From Diadema setosum (taxonomy: Eukaryota; Echinodermata; Echinoidea; Diadematoida; Diadematidae): a stretch of DNA of 64,000 nucleotides. Below, piece by piece: positions 1 to 23,000 of the stretch. The stretch spans positions 34,945,180 to 35,009,179 of the forward strand of contig CM067066.1 of NCBI GenBank assembly GCA_033980235.1, written 5' to 3'. Each line of letters begins with the position of its first letter. The first letter of the stretch is position 1. The notes under the pieces are model-generated. The model saw only the letters and a list, made by a program, of their open reading frames with translations, did no database searches and had not been told where the DNA came from. The position numbers and the translations under genes are program-made.

Positions 1-10053
<10,053 letters not shown>

Positions 10054-11117
10054 TGCAGGTGATGCAAGGTCATCAAGCTCTTACTTTTATGGAATAATAA
10101 AAATGGAAAATAAAACATAAAAGATATGAGGGATACATTCTTAAGAAACCTGTACATGATGTGAGTGTGAATACAGTGAAAATGTTGATACAAGTCTCAC
10201 ATGAAAAATTTTAAGCCATTAACCAGTATAAGTATCTCATCTTGAGGTTATCCTTCTAGATACAGATAACACTATCTGTGTGCACATGCAATGATTAAAG
10301 AAATTGGTCAAGTTTTTCAACCTGAGCATTATATTCATCCTATACATTTCTACCTGAGAGCAGCAAGACCTTTTTTTTTTTTTTTTTTTTTCTTCTCTTC
10401 TTTTTGAGGAACATAACTCAACAACTTGACAGGAAGATAAACTCTCTGAAGATATTCTACACATTCAATATTGCTCAATAAGCACATACATTTATGTGGA
10501 TATGACACAAAGGAATCAAGAAGACTTTCTCATGCTGGTTGAGGATAAATTTGTATTAAAGCACAGCAAATGGTGTTATTTTTTGTTATTGAACACTTGG
10601 TACTTTTAGCTGGAAACCTAAAAAAAGGGCCCACATAATCACTTCATGAAGAAGTGAATGCAATGCTACAACACTGACACTAGTATGGTACACAAGATAA
10701 ATGTAATATATATATTATATCTTATACAAGAGTAAAAATATCATCTCTTTTAATGAATCAAGCAATTATAGCAAATGCAGTGTATAGAACCTAGAAATAC
10801 ATATTGTGAGAGTATAATGAAGCTCTTCATGAACAGTGAAATTCACATTTCAAAACATTAGTTTTGGCTGCTATTGTACCAATGATGGCCAAAGTCTGGT
10901 GATAAAATTTGAAAAAAAAAAAGTCAATGTTTTGGACATGCAGATGCAATTCCATATTCCTCCAAATAAATGTCTTCATTTTCTCCATTTTCTTCTTCTA
11001 CTTTGCTGTGTAAGTCAAATTGCACAGAGTTCAGCCCAATTGAAGACAACATAATATATCCCGTACTGTATTTTCACTCTTCTGCATACAGTATTCTATA
11101 ATTTTTGGGACCTTGTT

Positions 11118-11300
11118 CTGGGGTGGATCCATGCCAGGAATTCCGTAAAGGGAGAGGGGGTGCCTTTACAAAATCAAATGGGAGGGGGGGGGGGTGCACG
11201 CGCCCCTACCGGCGCCCCACTTTTTTATTTGTTGTTTTGTTTTCACAAAAATTATATGATGCCGTGCTCGCCCATTGCGCCCCGCTTGGATCCGCCACTG
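11118..11300. mobile_element. Inverted-repeat element with GGATCCGCC-type ends
   Basis: GGTGGATCC near the left end pairs with GGATCCGCC at the right end. The interior carries a G-run and GGGTGCACGCGCCCC. It lies in the 5' intron of gene B. Confidence 0.5.
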
Positions 11301-11495
11301 TTGTTTACAATCTCTGTTTTTTTTTTAAGGTTTCACACAACGTCCTGTGTATACATAAACCTGCTTCAATACCGTAATCATATACAATATGTGTATGTCC
11401 CCACGAGTTTTTGTTTTGTTTTTTAATGTGAATGTGTGGGACTGAAATGAAATGAATAAAATTAACTGAACTGAACTGAATGTAATTAAACTTAC

Positions 11496-11650
11496 CAAGT
11501 AGATTAGAGAGTCCTGATGCAACGGAGAGTCAAGGTGACTGACGCCGTGACTGCGTCTTAGAAAGCAAACAAACGCGCGCTGCCGCAGGGAATGAATGCA
11601 ATGTCGAAGATGGGGCACCACCACTGCCTGGTGTACGATCGCTTTTTATC
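11496..11650 (-). promoter_or_regulatory. Probable 5' leader exon and TATA-like box of gene B
   Basis: A donor (TACTTG before GTAAGT) on the minus strand lies at 11496/11495. A TATA-like GATAAAAAG sits at about 11642-11650. If it is used, transcription would start near 11615 and give a leader of about 120 bp, spliced to an acceptor upstream of 10053. The arrangement resembles gene A. Inferred from signals only. Confidence 0.4.
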
Positions 11651-12259
11651 CTCTTCACCGACGACTTGTTACCAGATGGTGGGCTTCACTCAAAGAGTAT
11701 ACTGCGTGCGCTTCTGGTTTCGCTATTGATTATTTGAAAAGTTATTGATGGAGCGTCGCACGTTGGTGGTTGCGTAACAAGTTTGCAATTTGTATCACCA
11801 CCATAATTATTTAAACTTTCAAAAGATATCCTCCGATCAGGCATCAGGATCTACCGAAGATAGATCAGAATGACTCTCAGTTTCTTCAAAACAATGTGAA
11901 GAAAGGCACTGACAGGGAAGGGAAGTGGAAAGGGGCATCCCTATTAAAGTTACTAACGAAGTGGTGTGCTACCGCGGTGGAAGAAGGTCATGGCCGACTA
12001 CCTCCGGCCTATGCCAAGGACATAATAGCTGCTCTACAGAGCGAAACATAATCGATAGCGTACGTCTTACCTCGAAAAGTTTACAATAACCGCCATCAAT
12101 TACGGCATGTGGGAAGAGAATAAGACAGTAAGAACGACGTAGGTATACCGTCTAATCTTTTCGGGACGATATTACAGTTGGAAAAAAAAAAAGTTTACAC
12201 TAGAATTTGTCCTCCTGCGTGGAGAAATTTTGCTAAAAACTTCTCTGTCATGACGCAAA

Positions 12260-12260
<1 letters not shown>

Positions 12261-12348
<88 letters not shown>
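12261..12348. repeat. Compound (CA)n(TA)n microsatellite
   Basis: About 40 bp of CA repeats run into about 45 bp of TA repeats, joined by CATG. Confidence 0.95.
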
Positions 12349-12352
<4 letters not shown>

Positions 12353-13566
12353 GATATTATAAGAAGCAGGGACCTTAGATGCTCAATTTTCTTGAATGCC
12401 CAAAAATGCGTGTATGTGCTAAATATTAACATAAAAAAGTTTGAATTAATGAATTTAGAGCATTTTCAACGGATGAAAATTAAATGATTGCATATCAAAC
12501 ATAATTTCTTTAGCATTCACTGACTGAAGGCTGTTATAGATGATAGATCATGATTACCTAATCTACTCATTTCGTTATACTCACTATATAAAGTAAATAT
12601 ATATTCCATGCAGGTACAATGTATCTTGTTTTGTGTAAAGTTTTGGTACATGATACAAGATAACGACATTTGGAGATGTGTACTTTACTTTTAGACTGCA
12701 CACAGACCTGCAATTATTGTAATTGTTGAATTATACGTGTGTGTGCATGTTTTACTCTCATTGGTTGATCACTGTCGTTCCTTATGTCATCTTTTCCTTA
12801 AAAAAGAAAATCTGCAGTTACTTGTAATAACTTTTTGAGGTACTGTATTTGCAGACAAAAACCAACCACATTTCCTCTTGGCAGAAGTAATGGATTTAGA
12901 AAACAGCTAACTTTGATATTAACATATAATCAAATAATCTCAACCATAAACTCTCTCTGTCTCTCTTGGTCAACAATCCCATTAATTGAAAACATGATAT
13001 CACAGTTAGCCTTGTCTGCCTTTAATTATCAAATTTTCACTTGCAGACAGGTGACAAATGATTTTTTTTTACAGCAAATTAGATTTTTCTTAGAAAATCA
13101 TCATTATCATGACTGTTGTTATCAATTCAAATGAAGAAAAAAAAAAAACCCCACTACAATTTGACTAGTTGGAAGTTGGAATAGAATACATTGTAGTTGG
13201 AAACAGCCAACCACACAGCACATAATAAAGAAACAGGAGACACACACACACACTCATAATATTACAGCACATGACACAATCACACATGTAAAACTTTGAG
13301 TGTACGCCTTGCTTGGAAAATGTTGATTCATGGATGTATGTGAATGATCAGCATTGTCTTTCGTTGTCTTTTCGTTGACACAAAAATACTGGTTAACTTA
13401 CAGGAAAACTTTCATAAGCAATAATGAATAAAAACAAAGAGAACATAATTTCTCGGAAGTCAATTGATGTACACTGTATATCGATTGGATTCATTTCCAC
13501 ACATGTGTGATTCAGTCATCAAACATTGACTTCCTAATTGTGGTATCTTTTTTTCATTCTCCAGAC

Positions 13567-14126
13567 TTAAAGGTAGGGAATCCCATTTGCATGCCTTAAA
13601 TGAAGAGTTGTATAATAAAGTGGTATGTTGAAGAGAGTTATCATTTTAGAAACTCCCATAAAGTATTGAAAGTGGAAGGTAACATTTAGTACATTTTTAT
13701 TGACCGTTAGATTTTGAATTGAATTTTTTTGGGGGCTCACCATAAATTCCAGTACATTACTAGGCTACCTTTGCAGACCCATGCACTGCATGTGTGTCCA
13801 TAATGTATATTTTGTGAAGAAAGTTCATCAAAACTTACAAACATTTCTATATACATTCTTGCCACACACTCTATATGTTATTACATCAGCTCTTATACTT
13901 TTAGATTTGTGTTTATAGATGAAAAATACAGAAGACTGCAACAAAAAGGCTGAAGTGTGGCTGACACACAGAACTACTGAGTAGTTGAGTTTTGTGCATT
14001 ATTCAAATTGTAGATAACTGTTGACTTCCAAATTTCTCAGCAGTGGCCTAAACAAGTCCCCTGAGGTTCATATTTAATATTTTGCTGCATTTTGAGAGGT
14101 CTGTAAAAGGTATCCCCTACCTTTAA
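13567..14126. mobile_element. TTAA-flanked inverted-repeat element, 560 bp
   Basis: Starts TTAAAGGTAGGGAATCCC and ends GGTATCCCCTACCTTTAA, so TTAA stands at both edges. TTAA target duplication is the mark of piggyBac-type elements. No transposase frame inside, so non-autonomous. Confidence 0.7.
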
Positions 14127-16722
14127 AGTTTTTCAATATTACATACTCTTAAAAGTTTGATATTGACATAAAAAAACAGAACAAAGGCTAACAACACGAT
14201 CCAATAAAATGCAGTTTTTGGAAACTAAGGGAGCTGTACAAGTAGGCCTTTAGCTTGGGTGTGTATTTATTTCATATTTTATTATTACAACATCCAAAGC
14301 AGTATGAAATTGAGTACAAACATTAACTTGGTCCTACATACACATACACGTACATAAATGAGGCAGACTAAATAACTGGGATAAAAATATAAATAATTTC
14401 CAACATAAGTAAATGTATGCAAAAATTCAACACTACACTTAAGTCCAGTTGGGGCTTTGTGAAACTTTGCAAGAATCTAAACTCAATGAGATGCCAACTA
14501 ATCACCAATGCAAAATTGCACAATCTTTGGTCAATTAATAAACATCAGCATTTATTTCAAACATTTCAGGTAAACATTTTTGTTCATTTAGGGGCTAAGA
14601 AAGAAAGAAAGAAAGAAAAAAACCTTCACAAGGTCAATTCACAGCATCATGATTTTTGATGAGGCAAGTTTGCATTATTAACCACTCATACATTGTTCTT
14701 ATATTGCATTATTCATTGAACACTTGGGCAGCATAGAAGAAAAAAGCAGCAACAACGGCTGGAATATATTTACTCTACTATACATCTATACTCTCATGAG
14801 AATGCTGGCTGCACTATAAATAGCATCATAAAAATATTGCATTCTAGAAAACCAATGCACATATCTCCAAGACTGGCAATTATCAACATCCGGTATTTCT
14901 AATTCTGTCACTACGGTTCTTGATGGCGAATTCCCTCACATGCACAATTGTCTTACAAGTCCCATCTCAGGAAATATACTTGTGAAATATATATATAATT
15001 GCATAAGCAGTCTACATGACATATGCTTTTTTTTTTTCCATGTAAGTAGTGGGCCCATCAATAATTTAGTGATAAAAAAAATGCAGCCTTAAGTACAGTT
15101 TGCAAAGTGTGATCAACTGCATGATCTTCAAATACAATCTTTTTTTTTTTTCTTTGCCATTCATCACATTTGAGCAGAATTACTTACTCTTTGGCTTTTT
15201 ATATTTCTGATACTAAATCTTAATGTAAAAAGCTGAGATGGAAATTCTGATACAATATGTAGGAGGGTGTCATTGCAGTAGAAGGAAACAATTCATGATT
15301 CTAGCTTCATAAAACATGCTAAAAAAAATACATAAGTTCATTTTCATCTTCAACTAATGCATGCAGAAGGCATTATAACAAACTGACACTATTGCTTTGC
15401 CGCATCAAAATTTGGTTATATCATAAAAATAACTGTAGTAACACAATTAACACAAGTTAGTCTTTACAGGTCTCTGACCGAAAAGAATTCACTGTATTTT
15501 TGGAATGCTCAACCTATTTACGTCTATTCTGATATATGATGTCTTACACATGTCCAAAACTTCAGCTTCTACAGGCAATATTTCAGTTTTTCATGTGTTA
15601 TATATATATTCAGCATTGTGATATCTATCTTTAAGATTCCTGAAAGTCTCAAAATGAATTCACTACAGACACAGTGTAAAACATGGCTTACACAACAATA
15701 CTTACTAACAGACATTTTACAATCACACAGTACATTGATATAACTTCACTACAAAGCATGGAAATGTTAATTTGAGACTCCCTACAAATATATTTCTTGA
15801 TCATGTTTGAAATCTTTGATATGTCATCCAACATAACTTATTTCAGTGAAAATTGAGCTACACTGCTTCATAAACAGAAATAATTTTACTAGCAGAATAT
15901 ATAAAGAATATAACTTGTATTAATGATGTATTTTAAAGGCTACCAGCACTATCTAAACATGGTTCTCGACTACTCAGCTAATTACATATATCATTCAAAA
16001 TTGATATGCAGCATTTCAAATTGATTCAAGTCACATACATGATGAATGATTCATGCTGAAATCATGTTCTTTGCCTTCAGGAATAATGATAGTCGACTGC
16101 ATTGGCAAACTGGCAGCAATTTACATGAATGTTCATATTTCAGAGTATTGTCCACACAATTCAACTTCAGTTCATGCAGCAGATTAAAAAAATGAGCACA
16201 TTAACTTGCTTAAACTCTCATACAGACTATGCTATCACATTTCTGAATGAAGATGTACGTGCATGTCAGACCAAAAATTGCTCAAAAACATGAATTCGTG
16301 TACAATTTCAAACTGCAAACTGTGCTTACAGGCAAATTTCATAAAAGCATGATTATTTTGGGGTTTTACTGATTAAAATCAGTTAATAACATATTTTCTT
16401 GTTCGGAACAATGTCGCGAACAAGTTTCATCGAAAAAACAATGGAAAACATAAAGTCGAAAAAACAAAGAAATACATAAGAAATTCAAAAAACAATAAAG
16501 TACTTCAGAAATTTTTTCAGATGGCACAATTTTTTTCTCTTATACTTGCTCAGGACACTAAAAAGAATATTTACACAAAAAATGTGCCCATTTTGAGCTT
16601 TATTTAGTGATTTATACCAAATTGTCTGATTTCATGCATCATTATGCATAAATTAGCATAATTAAGCATAAATGATACTTTCTTAAAATTTTAACTTCAT
16701 GGTACTTAAGATTACATCAAAG

Positions 16723-16746
16723 CCCCCCCCCCCCCCCCCCCCCCCC
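16723..16746. repeat. Poly-C run of 24
   Basis: 24 uninterrupted C's in the intergenic gap. Long C runs recur in this window (59455-59471, 58128-58142, 35125-35133), and their lengths may be inexact in an assembly. Confidence 0.9.
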
Positions 16747-16815
16747 GGCTCTATGATCTACCTAAATAGCCCGGCCTAGTTAGGGTTAAGCATAATATCA
16801 TAACACAAATGCACA

Positions 16816-16919
16816 ACAGTGGACTCCCATTATAACAAAGTCCTTGGGACTGGCAGTTTTCTTTCGTTATATCGAAATTTCATTATAACCGTGTTTGTTT
16901 TAACGGGAGTACACTGTAT
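16816..16919. mobile_element. Small inverted-repeat element, ACAGTG-ACTCCC ends
   Basis: Left end ACAGTGGACTCCCATTATAA. Right end AACGGGAGTACACTGT, its near-complement. About 104 bp. Related copies lie at 29472-29594 and, interrupted, at 62030-62662. Confidence 0.7.
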
Positions 16920-17490
16920 AAACACAGATGAAGACATTATAATCATGACATTGCCACAAAACATCTCAAGGTAGATACATAATTTCATTTTGATCATTTC
17001 TGATAGCAGCTTTTACAATATGTAGTAGAATAGAAGCAATATACATGAACCTTCATATTTCAGCGTATTGCGGGGTCATTTAGTTTTGCTTCCCTGACAC
17101 ACATGCTGGTCCCTCAACTACCATTCTATCTGCAGATTAATTCTTATACTGCATAGCGAATCATTCAATGCAAATTTCAGAAAGTAAACCTTTCCTGAAA
17201 GACATAGTTCTCATTTGCACGCAGAACTGTAGATTTTTGTTCCAAAATGTACACAATCCATTTAGTCATATGCATAAGAAATGTGTGTAATGATGCTATG
17301 ATAACAAGATTTCAGTGGGGGTAATGACAAAACTGCCAAATATTAGCCTCAATAAAAAGTTCATCAGAAGTACTACAGTCTCAGAACATAAGCAATCATG
17401 GTTGCTATGTAATTTTTTTTGAATAGTTGATTATCAATACCTGAAAAAATGGGCTACAGCAGTACTGTAAACGTTGATATTTTTGCATAA

Positions 17491-17568
17491 TTAACCTTTT
17501 GAGCTGAGCTGCTCTGGAACATTCACAGGTTCCTGGATTCGCACTGTTAAATTGTCAACCCATTCAAA
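17491..17568 (-). other. Possible orphan terminal exon, 25 codons
   Basis: On the minus strand a good acceptor (TTTTCTCTGTACAG) precedes an open frame FEWVDNLTVRIQEPVNVPEQ plus LSSKG and a TAA. It could be an alternative last exon of gene A, since exon 15 ends in phase 0. An open frame this short is common by chance, and no matching donor is evident. Confidence 0.2.
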
Positions 17569-18481
17569 CTGTACAGAGAAAATAGTGAACATATTATCAG
17601 AATTTCTGCTAGCCAAAAGTAGTGCAAAATACAAGAGAATTAACGTAACAAGAAAATTTCCGAATTTACAGTATCAATCAGTCTTTCGCATTAGAGTGAA
17701 TCACACGTAGCTTCTTGGAAAATATGACTGCCAGGGCATGATTGATCATCACATAATGTCTTACTTGGTAAACGCACTTCGGAATGGGGAGGGCACTTCA
17801 AAAGTCGTACGCATATAATTGAATCTATTTGACACATTCGATCTCAAAATATTCCAAAACAAATCAGCATTCTGGCAAATGGCGTCAGCCAGACAAGTTT
17901 CTTGGTAGACTCTTTTGATGTACAAAAGGATATTCCATATGTGGAAGATGAATTTCGAGCCCTTCTGAGAACTTTGTTTTTGGCTTTTAATTAGCCTTAA
18001 AATGCAATTCCATAACATATGCAAGTTGACCTCAGTTAACAAAGTTAGACTAGAACAGAAAATCAGACATCAAACAGGAAATTCTGAAATATTCAATATT
18101 TCATACATTTTCATCACATAATAGTGATAACATTTGGAACCACCAAATTAGCCAAAGTCATAGTGTTAACTTGCAACACTTCACATGATTAAAGCACAAA
18201 TATATCACTTGGAAAAATATTCTTTCTCCTCTAAAAATTACTGCTAATCATTACTACGTTATGCAACATAAATTTATGCAAACACAAGGACACTTGGTGA
18301 AGATTTGTGCAAAAAAAAAAAAAAAAAATGAAGAACTTTCTAAATTCAATAACTCTCCTTTTTTTTGTCTTGTTTGGCCCAAAGCTCTCCAATTCTGTTC
18401 TTCTGATTCTGCATATTTAAGAAAGTATTAAAGCATGGTGCGGAATCGCATTTTAGGGTGCTGATACACAAATATCCTCCT

Positions 18482-18557
18482 CATCTCATCCTCCTCCTCC
18501 TCCTCCTTCTACTCCTCCTTCTCATCCTCCTCCTCCTCCTCCTCCTCTTCCTCCTCC
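18482..18557. repeat. (TCC)n microsatellite at the stop codon of gene A
   Basis: Imperfect TCC/TTC repeats, read as GGA repeats on the transcript, begin directly after the gene A TGA stop. Reading through the stop would add eleven Gly/Arg codons before another TGA. Confidence 0.95.
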
Positions 18558-18686
18558 TCAGGGTTTCTTCTTTGCCAGTCCCTGCTGCAACATCTTCTCC
18601 AGATTCCCAAACGGGAATTCTACGAGCACATTCATCAGGAAGGAGCAGCCATACGCCAGAGTGAAGAAGGCAGAGAAGTTGTACGC
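18558..18686 (-). CDS. Gene A exon 16: last membrane helix, C-terminus and stop
   Basis: 129 bp after a TGCCAG acceptor, starts phase 0, stop TGA at 18560-18558. Encodes AYNFSAFFTLAYGCSFLMNV, VEFPFGNLEKML and ends LAKKKP. Confidence 0.94.
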   Translation of the reverse strand, partial: AYNFSAFFTLAYGCSFLMNVLVEFPFGNLEKMLQQGLAKKKP

Positions 18687-20055
18687 CTGGCAAAAATCAC
18701 ACACAAAGAGAAAGCGAGATGAAGGTATGAGAATATACTTCCGACACTGGTTTTGTTCACAGAGAGCACTCCTCAAACTGTCAACGAGATTTCTCAACAA
18801 ACTCCTCTCACAATCAAATGAAACCCATCCCCAGTGAGGATGTAATTGTACGTGTAGAATAAAATGCTGGATATGGAACAATTTCCCATTAGAGATCAGT
18901 ATCATGCACCTGCTTCTAGAATATCTTTCTGTTGCTGACCACTTTTGTGGTCAACCACATCTTCATGAATAGTAAAGTCAAAGCTGTTTATCAAACACGA
19001 GTCGAGACCATCTCTTGAATGCACGTGACCTTCTTGTCATGACCTATCCTACCCAATGCTACGGCCTCCCTGCAGATAAGATGGAGTGCATACCAGTACA
19101 TACTTTTTGAACACTAACAGTGATAAAGACCTGTATAAACTGCACTAAACACACTAAAAGACCTTGAGCATATGTATTTGTGGCACAGTGGTTACAACCA
19201 GTGACTATCAATCACTAAGGTCCGTGGGTCTAGTCCCCCTGGCAGCAACAGTTGCACCCAAAGGCAAGGCATTTCATCCGAACTGCCTTAGTCCTTCAGA
19301 GGGGACTTAAAGCCACTGGTCTCCTGGTTGATTACTTATAGGAATTCATTGCTTCTTTGATGGTGACATAGAACAAATCAATTCAATTATATAAACTCCA
19401 ATTAGTATCAACTCATCTTCACATCCCACCCCACCACACACAACCACACACACACACACATAAACACAACTTACATCCAAACATCTTCAAATGTACTGTT
19501 TACGATGGGAGCAGTGATTATAAAAAGTATTCGAGATATCACACTTGATGCATATGTGTAGGTCAGTTGTATCACGAAACATCCTACCTTATAAAAATTT
19601 TGCATTTAAGACTAAAGTATAAGGAGATGTCACTATTTTTCTCAATAAACCATAACTGTAGATGGTTTATTCTAGAAGCAACTTTATTATAACTTTTGTT
19701 CACATTTTGTATATTTAACAATACTAATAATGATTCAATATACTGATTAACATTTTCATATTGCTCGTTTCTATCCCTAACTCACATTTATGAACTATTT
19801 TGAAGCACCAAAGCCAGGTTTTTGTTTCATCTGCAAATGATAAATAATGCCTTTCATGTTTCACTGCACATTTTCAATCTCATTGAATAGGAATTTTACC
19901 ACTGTGATTGTAGACCAATGCTGAGGAACAGTCTGACTGAAAGCGTAGAGATACATGACCAGGGGGTGCAGCAGATAGGCAGAGTAGGTCATCCGGCTCA
20001 ACGGCACCCAAAGAGACCAGGACAGGAAATCATGGATAACACCTTTATTTGCATC

Positions 20056-20086
<31 letters not shown>

Positions 20087-23000
20087 AAAAAAACACAAAT
20101 AAAATTGAGTCAGAATGCACTTGGGATATTTAACAATCTGACATTATACACGTTCGAAACATGTTACTCAAACAAAGTGCAACATGATCTAAGGTAGATG
20201 TAAACATACTTAAATGGAATCGTAGCGATGGAAACTAACTGGATGTGATAAATCCTCTCTCTGTAATGCATGTACCCATCAAGATGTATGTCTTGCTTCA
20301 ATATCACTTCCCTTGAGACCTTTTGAAAGTTATAACTCTAAAAAAAGTAGTAAAAATTTTGCCCAAAATTGACAGTTCCCTTCCTGCATTTGATCAAAAG
20401 CTAGAGTCTCTCTGATACATATACAACCTGCAACTGTTATTGTGCAGTCGTGAGTACTCACTTATATCACTGTTTTAAGGAAACATACACAATTTTGAAA
20501 TTACTCAGAATGCTCTTATTTTATGATGAATTCTAATGAAAATTGTACCATTTTGTTTGTTATTACTCAGCCTATCAAAGATATCTTGACTACGGAGCGG
20601 CATTCTGCTTTAACCTTTAATGACAGTAACCTCCCAGCAGACAGGTGCATACCTCCGTATCCATAGTGACAGGCAAAGACCACCCAGCACAGGGCCACAC
20701 CCCAGGTGAAGGTGGAGAGGCTGGTGTAGGCCATGCTGCTAGCCGTTGTGGGTACAGACGAGCCACTGTAAGTAGGGTAGAGCCCGTAGACAACTGTCAT
20801 GCCCAGAGCCGCAGCTACAGCCCAACCAGCAGCGGCCATGATCTGCAGTGTGAGGGTGGATATACAGAGATAGTGCCCAGCGTTGAAAAATTAAAAATAT
20901 CCAAAACCAAGCACACCTTTCTCAGAACTGTTTCTTAAATAATTTTCCAGAGTGAAGTAAATTTATGTGAGCTGGACTTTGATGATGATGTCTGACAGTT
21001 CTGTAATTTGAACCCAAGATCTGAATTCAGAATTGATCACATGATTTGCCAGATGGTTACGTGTAGTCTGTCATGTGTTTAATTGTTTCATGCTTGCTAT
21101 TGGCAGCCTTATGCAGAAAATTCATACATGAGTAGAATAAGACTGCCAGGTTTTAGATTTTATACAACAGAAATAAATTAGAACAAAATAAACAAGATAA
21201 ATAAAAGACAGAAAATGGGTTCCATTTCGGGACCTTTTTGTGAAATGAGTGTTACCCCCTTCCCCTCCTTTTCCAGAACTGAGTTTTCCAGTATATGAAG
21301 AAGAATTAATCTTTTTGACAAAACTATAAAGTCATTGTTTCATCTTGCAACTAGAAATGTCGCTTTGGCGACTGGTATGCCTCCGCCATAATGCATGATT
21401 TTCCCAATAGGTCTAGATAGTACATGTGGACAATGTGTGATTACATTTTCACAAAATTGGCAAAACATTGAAATGACAAGTTTGTCACAAATGTGTTGAA
21501 TGTTCACCTTCCTTGACCTAGGTTTAATTGGATGAATAGGAGAGCATGTATCTAGGGATTTAAGGACTTCAACTCGACTTTGACCTATTCATACATTTAG
21601 GCATTGAGTAATTTTCAAGGTACAGGTGCGGAGAAAAAGTGCAATTTCTGAATTGAAGAGTAAATTGTTACCATTTTCATCTGGCCCTTGACCCTAAAAT
21701 TCATAAGATAATCGCTTTCAGGTAGAACATGCATAATATGTACTAAATTTCAAGATAACTTGAGCCACTTCCGAGATATGGAGGAAAAAGTTAGTTCAGC
21801 ACTTTCACTTGATCTTTGACCTTTTGACCTTTGAGGCAAAAAAAAAGAAAGGAAAAAAAAAAACTTTCCAGAGAATTTCTATTAGGTTACACATGTATGC
21901 ATACACCAAGTGTAAAAAAAAAAATAACCCTGCTGGCATTGCATGATAGGAGGGAAACAGTAAAATTTTGAAGTGTTGCACTTGACCTTTGACCTTTGAC
22001 CCCATGAACCCTACATTCTCTAGATAATCACTTCCAGTCAGTATATGTATATACAATATTCCATGAAGATACCTTGAACAATTTTCCAAGGTATGGAGAA
22101 AAAAAAAGAAATTTTAATATTTTTACTTGACCTTTTGACCTGTGACCTTTGACCTCATGACCCAAACTTTCACCAGAGAATCTTAATTGGGTAATACATG
22201 TATACACTAAGTTTCAAGAAAATATCTTCAGGCATTCAACAGATATGATGGAAATAGTGAAATTTTATGTATTTGACCCTGACCTTTTGACCTTTGACCT
22301 TTCACCTCATGACCCAAACTTTCACCAGAGAATCTTAATTGGGTAATACATGTATACACCAAGTTTCAAGGAAATATCTTCAGGCATTCAATAGATATGG
22401 TGGAAATAGTGAAATTTTATGTGTTTGACCTTGACCTTTTGACCTTTGACCTTGAGCATGTGCACCCAAAAGTTGATAGGCACAACTTCACCCCCTAATA
22501 CACATACATGCCAAGTTTCATTAGGATACCTTAACAGGTTTTGATAGTTACCTTGTCCACAAAATTCATTACGGACGGACGGAAGGACGGACGGACGGAC
22601 GGACAACCCGAAAACATAATGCCTCCGGCACCACTTCGTGGCGGAGGCATAAAAAGATTTAAAAATTGAGCATACAGTGTCTCTCCTATCACTTACAGGG
22701 GACAGCTTGATTTTCTTGGTGCCAATACGATAGATGATGTAACCCATTGCCATGCCAACCAGATAGGGTGGGATACGGCAGTACGGCTTGGTGTATATCA
22801 CGTCCATGTAGGAATCTGCTGGAAGAAACCTTCCCTCTGGCTCTGAGGCAGACATACTGTGCCCATTGTTACTGCAAGACACACACACACACAGATAGAG
22901 AGAGACAGACAGACAGAGAGAAGTAATTGCATGTGTGCCATTTAAAGGGACAGTCCACCTCCAACAAAAAGTCTGCATACAACAAGAAAAATGAGAGGAA

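Larger units (their letters stand above)
11651..18557. other. Intergenic gap between genes B and A
   Basis: No supported gene on either strand. It holds a CA/TA microsatellite, a TTAA-flanked element, a poly-C run, a small element at 16816-16919 and a weak orphan exon candidate at 17491-17568. Part of it could be a long 3' untranslated region of gene A, but no clear polyadenylation site was picked out. Confidence 0.6.

Noticed and set aside
17761..18042. 93-residue minus-strand frame with FEVP near its end, resembling the family's C-terminal motif
   Set aside because: The rest does not match, it ends in a stop inside a donor-like site, and gene A already has a proper terminal exon at 18558-18686.
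18481..18693. Arg- and Leu-rich frames over the TCC tract
   Set aside because: Products of the microsatellite. The real coding frame here is gene A exon 16.
22560..22620. A CRISPR-like array in the GGAC repeats
   Set aside because: It is a plain tetranucleotide microsatellite without spacers, in a eukaryotic transposon end.
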